Shown here one piece after another: positions 7,151-14,652 of a stretch of DNA of 14,989 nucleotides. Origin of the DNA: a bacterium (GTDB lineage: Bacteria > Chloroflexota > Dehalococcoidia > Tepidiformales > Tepidiformaceae). Under the pieces are notes generated by a model. That model saw only the letters and a program-made list of their open reading frames with translations, was not told where the DNA came from and did not search any database. A program made the translations under genes and the position numbers. How positions within the stretch are numbered: position 1 is the first letter of the stretch; each line of letters opens with the position of its first letter. The stretch covers positions 1 through 14,989 of the forward strand of contig CAMAUF010000010.1 of NCBI GenBank assembly GCA_945861295.1. The letters run 5' to 3'.

Positions 7151-7157
7151 CCGGGGC
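7124..7157. repeat. Perfect 11-bp inverted repeat, 12-nt loop
   Basis: GCCCCGGACTC (7124-7134) and GAGTCCGGGGC (7147-7157) are exact reverse complements with a 12-nt spacer. It lies in the 194-nt divergent region between the two response-regulator genes. There is no T-run on either side, so it is not an ordinary intrinsic terminator. It abuts the second repeat at 7157-7187. Confidence 0.75.
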
Positions 7158-7187
7158 CGCGAAGCGCTGGTATAGTGCGCTTCGCGG
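7157..7187 (+). promoter_or_regulatory. Promoter -10 element inside a perfect 11-bp inverted repeat
   Basis: CCGCGAAGCGC (7157-7167) and GCGCTTCGCGG (7177-7187) are exact reverse complements with a 9-nt centre, TGGTATAGT, which contains a TATAGT -10 hexamer (7171-7176) with TGG before it (extended -10 style). No good -35 was found at 16-18 nt. Transcription would start near 7183 and give a ~44-nt leader to the NarL-type regulator gene at 7227. The arrangement looks like an operator on its own promoter; autoregulation by the regulator is inference. Confidence 0.6.
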
Positions 7188-7226
7188 GCTCGGCCTGGTA
7201 CGCCGCGTCTCCGTGGGGGAGCTGCC

Positions 7227-7874
7227 ATGACTATCCGGATCGTCCTTGCCGATGACCACGCCGTCGTCCGGCAGGGTCTCAAAATGTTCCTCGGGCTGGA
7301 CCCGGAACTCGAAATCATCGGCGAGGCCCAGAACGGCGAAGAAGCCGTGAAACTCGCCCACCAGTTGCACCCAGATGTCGTCCTCATGGACCTGCTTATG
7401 CCGGTGATGGACGGGATTACGGCGATCGGCAGGATCCGCAAGGAGCTACCGGATGTGGAGGTGATCGCCCTCACCAGCGTCCTCGAGGATGCCTCCGTCG
7501 TCGGCGCGGTCAAGGCCGGCGCCATCGGCTATCTCTTAAAGAACACGGAGTCCGACGCGCTCTGCCGCGCGATCAAGGCGGCCGCCCAGGGGCAGGTACA
7601 GCTCTCCCCGGAGGCGGCGGCGCGGCTGATGCGGGAGATGCGCCAGCCGGAGAGCCCCGAGCCGCTGACCGAGCGCGAGACCGAGGTGCTCGGCCTCCTC
7701 GCCCGCGGCCGCGCGAACAAGGAGATCACGCGGGACCTCCACATCGGCGAGAAGACCGTGAAGGCGCACGTCAGCAACATCCTCGGCAAGCTCGGCGTCC
7801 AAAGCCGCACGCAAGCCGCCCTCCACGCCGTCCGGTCGGGCCTCATCCCGGCGGCCGACCTCGCCAAAGCGTAG
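7227..7874 (+). CDS. NarL/LuxR-family response regulator
   Basis: A 215-residue DNA-binding response regulator. The receiver occupies residues ~1-120, with Asp9-Asp10, phospho-acceptor Asp55 (VVLMDLLMP), Thr83 and Lys105. The LuxR-type helix-turn-helix spans ~147-205, with the family pattern LTERETEVLGLLARGRANKE...GEKTVKAHVSNILGKLGV. Phosphorylation should promote dimerisation and binding to an inverted-repeat operator. GGGAG lies 5 nt before the ATG. The histidine-kinase gene starts 2 nt after its stop, and HisKA_3 kinases are the established partners of NarL-type regulators, so this is very probably the cognate regulator. It is divergent from the receiver-only gene. Which genes it controls is unknown; the perfect repeat at 7157-7187 ahead of it is the obvious first candidate. 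Confidence 0.96.
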   Translation: MTIRIVLADDHAVVRQGLKMFLGLDPELEIIGEAQNGEEAVKLAHQLHPDVVLMDLLMPVMDGITAIGRIRKELPDVEVIALTSVLEDASVVGAVKAGAIGYLLKNTESDALCRAIKAAAQGQVQLSPEAAARLMREMRQPESPEPLTERETEVLGLLARGRANKEITRDLHIGEKTVKAHVSNILGKLGVQSRTQAALHAVRSGLIPAADLAKA

Positions 7875-7876
7875 CC

Positions 7877-8612
7877 ATGACGAGCGTCGGCCGGATGCGT
7901 CTCCCTGTCTTCACGATTCGCGTGCGCCTGCTGATCCTGGTCGGGATAGCGGGTCCTCCCGGCGCTCGCGTTCATCCTCGTGACGGCGAAACGAGACCGC
8001 GACGTGGCCCGCGACGTGGCCCGCCGGCGCGCGTTAGATGTGACGGCAATCGCCGGCCAGTCGGTCAGCCAAAGCCTTGCCGCGACGGACCAGACGCTCC
8101 GGATGATTGGCGAGTTCATCCTCCGCGGCGCCCTCGTGCCGGGGAGTGAGGATTGTCAGGAGTTCGCGCAGTCGGCCGCCGCCGACCCGCTCCAAGTCCT
8201 CTTCGTAGCCGTTGCGGGGCCGGATGGCGCCGTTGTCTGCGCGTCGAGCCCCTTGGCGCCCCAAAGTGTTTCGGAGCTCGACTCTGTCCGCGAGTCGCTC
8301 CAGGCCCGCGGACCCGCCCTCGGCGATTACACCGTCGACGCCAGCACGGCCCAAGCGACGGTCTGGCTGAGCCATCCTGTGCTAGAGGCTTCGACCGTCA
8401 AGTGGATCATCCTTGCCGCCTTTGACCTTGAGCTCGAGAGCGGCGGGTTCGAGTTGGAGGGCGTCCCCGCGGGCACCGTCTTCTACATCCTCGATCGGGA
8501 CGGACGCGTCGTGGTACGCACCCCAGTAATCCCCAACGGGCTCGGAAACCTCGCGACCGAGGCGGGCCTGGTGACCGCGGTCACGGGGCAACTCGCGCCC
8601 GGCAGCATCTAG
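7877..8612 (+). pseudogene. Sensor kinase N-terminus: TM1 and dCache-like sensor, frameshifted
   Basis: ATG at 7877, 2 nt after the regulator stop, starts a basic leader and TM helix (FTIRVRLLILVGIA). The helix continues as LPALAFILVTA only if the frame changes at GCGGG (7951-7953), which looks like one extra G. The new frame, open over 7980-8612, encodes an extracytoplasmic sensor resembling a double Cache (PDC) domain: an alpha-helical ARDVARRRALDVTAIAGQSV segment, then LFVAVAGPDGAVVCASSP and VFYILDRDGRVVVRTP strands. It ends at an in-frame TAG (8610-8612), after which the same frame resumes the expected protein (TTGADGVRRVYGF...). These are the first two of four lesions in this gene. Ligand unknown. 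It may be a real pseudogene or sequencing error; as written, no membrane-attached kinase can be made from it. Confidence 0.75.
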
Positions 8613-9622
8613 ACGACAGGGGCGGATGGCGTGCGCCGCGTGTATGGCTTCCAGGCGCTACAGATCCCGGGCGAGACGCATCCCTATGCGGTCGTCGGGC
8701 TCCCGACAGGCCCGCTCTACGCCGATGCCAACGCCCGCTTGTGGTGGAACCTGACCGGCCTCGCGTTGGCGCGGCGGCCCTGGCGGTCACGGCCGCCCTC
8801 GGAGGCGGGCACATCTTTTTCGTCCGGCGAGTGCGGGCGCTCGCCGAGGGCACGCGCCAGGTGGCGGCGGGCAACCTCGCGGTGCGAATCCCGATCCGCG
8901 GGCGGGATGAACTCGCCAGCCTCAGCCAATCTTTCAATGAGATGGCCGCGGAGCTCTCACTCAATCGGCGTCAGGCGGAGGAAGGCGCCGCCCAGCTTCG
9001 TGCGATCTTCGACTCCACGACCGAGGGCATCGTCATCAGCGACCCGGACACCGGCCAGGTGGTCGAATTGAACCCGGCGATGAGCGGCTTGCTGGGATAC
9101 TCGCGAGAGGGCCTCCTGGGGACGCCTCCGTCCAGCTTTCTCGATCCTCATGACCGTGAGGCGTTCGCGGCCATGATCCCTGAGGCGCTCTCTGGCGCCG
9201 GCTTCCGCCGGCAGGCCGGGCTGATCCGGCAGGACGGGAGTCGTGTCGTTGCGGAGGTCCGCGCGACGGCCGTGCAGTATGGCGGCCGCAGCCACGTGCT
9301 CTCGACCTTCCTCGACGTGACGGAGCGGGTCGAGGGCGCCCGCATCCTCGAAGAACGCGTGATGGAGCGGACTTCCGAGGTCGCCGCGCTGCTCGATACG
9401 GCGACCGCCTTGGCTTCGTCGCTGGACTTTTCCGCCGTCATGCAAACAGTCCTTCGGCAGGCCGAAGCCGCGATTGGCTTCGATGCCGCGACCATCCTCA
9501 CCGTGGACGGGGACGATGCGTTCGTCGCCTCGGCAATGTTCGCGGGCGGCAACTCCGTCCCGGAAATGACTGGGTTTCGCGTCCACCTTGGGGCGGCGCT
9601 CGAAGGATTCATTTCGGGATGA
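8613..9622 (+). pseudogene. Sensor kinase middle: end of Cache, TM2, HAMP, PAS, half GAF1, frameshifted
   Basis: The frame after the TAG encodes the end of the sensor (VVGLPTGPLYADANARLWWN) and enters TM2 (LTGLALA). The helix continues as ALAVTAAL two frames over, consistent with one G lost from a GCG repeat at about 8771-8774. The open frame 8741-9622 then carries HAMP (FVRRVRALAEGTRQVAAGNL, ~8820-8985), a PAS domain with its C-terminal motif (IFDSTTEGIVISDPD to FLDVTERVEG, ~9000-9340), a signalling helix, and the first half of a GAF domain (~9376-9616). It stops at TGA (9620-9622) in the middle of that GAF fold; the second half follows in the next frame. An ATG at 8741 gives the longest single open frame, but it begins inside TM2 and has no sign of being a natural start. 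Confidence 0.75.
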
Positions 9623-12600
9623 GACGCCGAGAAGCCGCGCTGATACCGGACCTTGGCGCGCTCGACGGCCCAGCGCAGCTCTATTGGGCGAGCCTGGGCC
9701 CCTTTGCCTCGCTGGCGCCGTTTCACGATGCGCGGTCGTTCATGGGCGTGCCGCTGCTTCGGCAGGAGCGGCTGCTGGGCTTCATCGTGCTCCTGCGCAA
9801 CGAGCGGGCGGCCTTCGAAGAGCGCCACTGCGGCTTGGCGCTCGGGTTCGCCGACCAGGCCGCGGCAGCGGTCGAGAACGCTCGCCTCTTCCATGAAACC
9901 GAGGTCCGCAACGCCGAACTCCAGACGCTGCTCGAGGTAGCGGCGGCAGTCGCCTCGACCCTCGAACTCGGCCCGTTGTTGCAGTTGGTCCTCACGCAAC
10001 TCAAGCATGTCGTGGATTACTCGAGCGCGTCGGTCTCGGAGTTGGGGCCAGAGGGCGCCCTCCACATCCTCGCCTCTCGACGTGGGGCCGATGGCGAGCC
10101 CTTCACGCCCGCCGTCGGCCTCCGGTTCGGGAGCTGGTCCAGCGCTGACCCGCGCGTCCTCAGCCACTACACCGATGGCCGTCCGACTGTGATCCATGAC
10201 GTCAGCGATGATTCTCCGGCTGCCCGGCAGTTCCGGGAGGCCGTCGGCGAACACCTGGAGGAAACCTTCGCGAACACGCGTGCTTGGATGGCGATCCCGC
10301 TCCTCGCGAACGGCAGGCTCATTGGCCTGCTGACCGCGTCTCACGCGAATCCCGGCGGCTTCGATCGGCACGACGTGAGTCTCGCGGCGGCGTTCGCGGC
10401 GCCGGCGGCCTCGGCCATCGCCAATGCCCGCTTGTACGACGAGGAGCAACGCAAAGCCCGCCAGAACCAGGCGCTCGCCGAACTCGCCGCTAGCCTCAGC
10501 GTCGGTGAGCCGAGCCTGCTCACTTTGGACGATCTGACGGCCCGCGTCGTCCGCCACACCCGCGCCAACGCTTGCGTGCTGACCATCGCAGATCGCGATG
10601 GCGGCGACCCTATCCGGATAGGAGGTTCTGGCTTTCCCGACGGCTACGTCCGGGCGACGCCGCCGGAGGTTTCGCTGCGTGTCCTGGAGCTCGCGCGCCT
10701 GGCCGCTGAGCGCGGCGCCTGGGAGGTCGCCTTCAACGCCAGGACGACCATGCTGGGGTTGGAAGCACTGGCGCCGTTGCATGCTTTTCTCGCCGCCGCC
10801 GATTGGGAACACAGCGCCATCGTCCCTTTGACCTACAGCGGCGTGGTCAGCGGCGCGCTGACCCTTTGCTACCGCACGACGGCTGACTTGCAGGCTGAGG
10901 ATCAAGCGTTCGTGCGTGCCGTCGCCGACCAGGTGTCGCTGGCGCTGGCGGCTGCGCGTCTCTTCAGCCAAAGCCAAGGTCAGGCCCGCGAGAATGCGAC
11001 GTTGGCCGCCGTTGCCGCCGAGTTTCTGGCGGGCGGCGATGCCGGCGCCGTGCTCGGCCGGGTCTCGAAGCTCGTCGCGGAGGCGGTCGCCGCGAAAGCC
11101 TGCAACATCGTCCTGATCGAGGAGGGCCGGACGGTCGCGGCGGGCGGGCACGGGCTCCCAGACGGGTATCTCGACGCCGGTCGCAAGGGCTTCGCTGTCA
11201 GCACGGCCGATCCGCTCCGGGGCGCGATGGAGTCCCAGTTCCCGATCACCTACCGGCTTGATCGCGAGGTCTTCGTAGCGATGCCGTCGTGGGCCGAGCT
11301 AGGCGAAATCATTGGCCGCGCCGGTTGGTTCGGCACGTGGTGCCTGGCGACCCCTCTCGTCTACCGCGGGTCGGTGGCCGGCACGCTGCTCACCTACCAC
11401 GACGAGCGCGTCTCCCCCCGATCCCCCGAAGGTCAAGCCCTGCGCGCGATCGCCGACCAGGCGGCGATCGGGGCGCTGAACCTGCGCCTCTTCGACAAGG
11501 CCGAGCGGCGCGCGAGAGAGAACGAGGCGTTAGCCACCGTGGCCTCGCAACTGACCCTCGACCAGCCTCTTCGGGCGACGCTCGATGGCATCGCCGAGGC
11601 TGTGGTACGCAGCATCGGCGCGGCTGGCTGCGTCATTTACCTGCTGGACGAAGACACCGACCGCTTCAGTCCGGCGGGAGCGTCTGGCGTGGACCTCTGG
11701 TTGTGGGACTTGCTGAGGGCCATCCCGGAGAATCCGGGCCACGTCCGCAGGCGCGGTATCGAGGGCTACGAGCCCACGATCCTGACCCAATTCAACGAGG
11801 TGCTCGCCTATCAGCTCGGAGTGCCGGAGGAGCGCCGCGCGGCGGCCCTCGGGCTGAACTGGCGGACCGTCATGATGGTCCCGATGCGATTTCGCGGGCG
11901 CCCAGCGGGAACCCTCGCCGTCGCCTATCGCGGCGATGACCCGCCGCCCCAGGAGGAGCGCCAGCTTCTCTTGGCGATTGCCGACCAGGCTTCGGCCGCG
12001 ATCGAGAACGCCGCCCTCTTCGAAGAGACCGAGCAGCGCGCGCGGGAGAGCGAAGCCTTGGCGGGGACGGCCGCCACCCTGACGCTCGACCGGCCACTGA
12101 AGGACACGCTGGACGCCATCGCCGCCCACGCCGCGAGCGTCTCGGGCGCGGCGGCGACGATGCTGCTGGTGATGGATCAGGCCAGCGGGGCTGTCGCGGA
12201 AGTCGGGTCGGTTGGTATTCCGGCGGCGCTACTCGGCGGTGTGCGGCGCGTGGTGAGCTTGTCGACGGAGGCCTACACGGTCGAGGCTCTGCTGCGCGGC
12301 GAGCCTGTGTTGTTGCCGGACGCGATCTCCCGGCTGCTTGCGAACGCGGCCTATGAGGAGTTGCATCCGTACGCCGGCAGCCTCCCGTTCGAGGCGATCC
12401 TCTTTGTCCCGCTGCTGTACCGCGGCCGGCGCGTCGGCATCCTGAACGCGGGCTTCGCCGCGGAACGGCTTCCGTCGTCCGAGACGCAGCGCCTGCTGCT
12501 GGGGATCGCGAATCAGGCGGCCGTCGCGATCGCCAACGTCCAACTTTTCGAACAGACCGGCCAGCGGGTGCGAGAACTGGAGGCGCTGCGGAGCCTGGCG

Positions 12601-14652
12601 GAAAGCATCACGCTCGTGCGGCCAATCGAGGAGACGCTCGACCGGCTGGCGGAAACGTTGGTGGGCGCGACGCGCGCCGTCGCCTGCACGATCAGCCTCT
12701 CCGACCCCGAGACCTACCGGATGACACTTTCCCGAGGCTTTGGCATGCCAGCGGGCTACTTCCCGGCCCTTGTCCTGGCATTCCAGGACCCGCGGTGGAG
12801 TCCGACGTTGCGGGCCTTCGCCGAAACGGACGAATTCATCCGGATGCCCTCGGCGCGCCAACGCATCCTTGACGATCCGCGGTACGGGCCTGTCCATCCG
12901 TTCATGAGTCAAGTCGGCTGGGACGCCGCCGCCATATTGCCGCTCCATGTGCAGGGCCGAACCACAGGGGCGCTGACCATGTACTTCGTGGAGGCCGCGG
13001 GCGCCGACGCCGCGGAGTTGGAGTTTTTCGGGGCGATTGCCGATCAGGCCGCGATCGCCGTTGAAAACGCGCGCCTCTATTCGGATGCGGCGGCGCGCGC
13101 CAAGGAGCAGCAGGCGATCGCGAGGATCGCGGCGACGCTGACCGTGGAGCGCTCCCTCGAAGGCGTGCTCGCGGAACTCGCGGAACAGATCGCCCACGGG
13201 ACACGGGCGATCGGCGCGGCCGTTGTTGTGCTCGGAGAGGAAGGCGAGCCGGCGACGATCGGCGACTTCGGCCTCCCCGAGGAGTACGGCCGTGGCATCC
13301 GCGAAGCCCGGCTGCACTTCCCCGAATACTGGGACGAAGTCAACGCGCAAACCGATGTGGTCGTCACGACGGATGCTCGGCGGGCCATCCGCGGAGAGCC
13401 GGCCTATGCGCCCGTCCACCATCTGATTGACGATGTCGCCTGGGACACGCTCGTGCGCGTGCCCTTCGTGCTGCGGGAGCGTGTGCGCGGGCTGGTCGCG
13501 CTCTTCCTGCCCGCCGAACCCGCCCTAACGGCGTCGGAGCTCCAGCTTTTTCGGGCGTTGGCCGATCAAGCGTCGTTGGCGGCCGAAAGCGCCTCCCTCT
13601 ACCAAGAGTCCGTCCGTCGCGCGCGGGAACAGGAAGCGCTTGCCGCTATCGCCGCCACCGCCACCGTCGACCAGCCGATCGGGCAGCTGCTCGACGCGAT
13701 CACTGGGACGATCGCCGCCGCCCTGGGCGTTGCCGCCTGCTCGATCGTGCTTTCCGATTGGGAAGGGGAGCGGACGGTAGCGGGCGCGTTTGGCCTGCCC
13801 AAAGGGTATTTCGCGGCCTTCGGGGCCACCGTCGCTCGGTCGGAAACAGTCGCCGCGACCCTCAGAGGCGAAGCGCCCGGAACCGCGACCGTCCTGCGTG
13901 GGACGCGGAAGCAGTTCGCCGAGGATCCGGACTACGCTCCCATGCGGCAATTTGGCGACCTCGCCTGGGATACCGTTGTCCGCTTGCAGTTTTCCTACCA
14001 CCAGCGCGAACGGGGCGCGTTGCTGTTGTACCTTTTGCCGGACCACGAACCAACCCCGAGCTTTTTCCGGGCGCTCCGGGCGATGGCCGACCAGGCGGCG
14101 GTCGCCGTCGAGAACCTCAACCTCTTCCACCAACTCGAGGAACGCACGCATCAATTGGAAGCGCTCTATGGAGCTGAAGAGGCGCTGCACCGTTCGCTCA
14201 AGTTCGATGAGGTCGTCGACGCGGTCTTCGACGTGGTCATCGAGTTGCTCCGGGCCGACGGCGCGGCCCTGATCCTCCAGGACCGGGAGGGCGCCCGGCC
14301 GCGCGTCCTGGCCAAGTCGCGGCGGGGGCCGGTCGGGCCGGAAATACTTCTCGCGGTGGAGCAAAATCTCTCTGACGACCCGCACTTTCGCGCCGGGCTC
14401 GCGCGAAGTGTCGAACTCGGGCGCATCCACATCGCGAGCGAAGAGGACCTCGCTTCCGGGCCGGTCCGCAGCCGTACCTATGATGTCGGGATTCGCTCGC
14501 TGATCGAAGTGACCATTATCGATTCCGGCGGCGCCGTCGGCCTGCTGAACGCCTTCTATAGCACGCCTCGGACCTTCTCCGAAGCCGAGAAGCGCGTCTT
14601 CGCGGCAGTCGCGAAGCGCGCCTCCGTCGCGATTGACAACGCCCGGCTGTAT
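9376..14652 (+). repeat. Array of ten tandem GAF domains, ~528-bp period
   Basis: Ten GAF units follow one another in the kinase gene. Each ends with a helix related to (I)ADQAAxAxENARLF and most are joined by a helix ending RARExEALA. Using the codon for Ala in ADQA (or its equivalent) as anchor, the positions are 9850, 10396, 10924, 11452, 11980, 12508, 13039, 13561, 14086 and 14611, giving spacings of 546, 528, 528, 528, 528, 531, 522, 525 and 525 nt. Units 3, 4, 7, 8 and 9 share a GxPxxY motif (variants of GLPxGY). The units have diverged well beyond simple DNA repeats. No NKxnFxDE cyclic-nucleotide signature and no phytochrome chromophore cysteine motif was seen. Unit 1 is split by a frameshift. 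Confidence 0.85.

Noticed and set aside
7124..7187. Inverted repeats as intrinsic terminators or tRNA-like structures
   Set aside because: No T-run follows on either strand, no gene converges on the site, and the arms do not fit a cloverleaf with anticodon and T-loop features.
8607..8615. TAG read as pyrrolysine or a suppressed stop
   Set aside because: There is no downstream element or pyrrolysine gene in view, and the same gene carries frameshifts. A point mutation or error is more likely.
7945..9640. Programmed ribosomal frameshifting as the explanation for the split kinase
   Set aside because: None of the three shift sites shows an X-XXY-YYZ slippery heptamer, and three shifts plus a TAG in one gene would be extraordinary. 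Indels or sequence errors are simpler.
9148..11151. 667-codon open frame on the minus strand
   Set aside because: It lies antisense to the PAS/multi-GAF kinase. Its translation is Arg/Gly/Ala/Asp-rich with no recognisable domain, typical of the mirror frame of GC-rich coding DNA.
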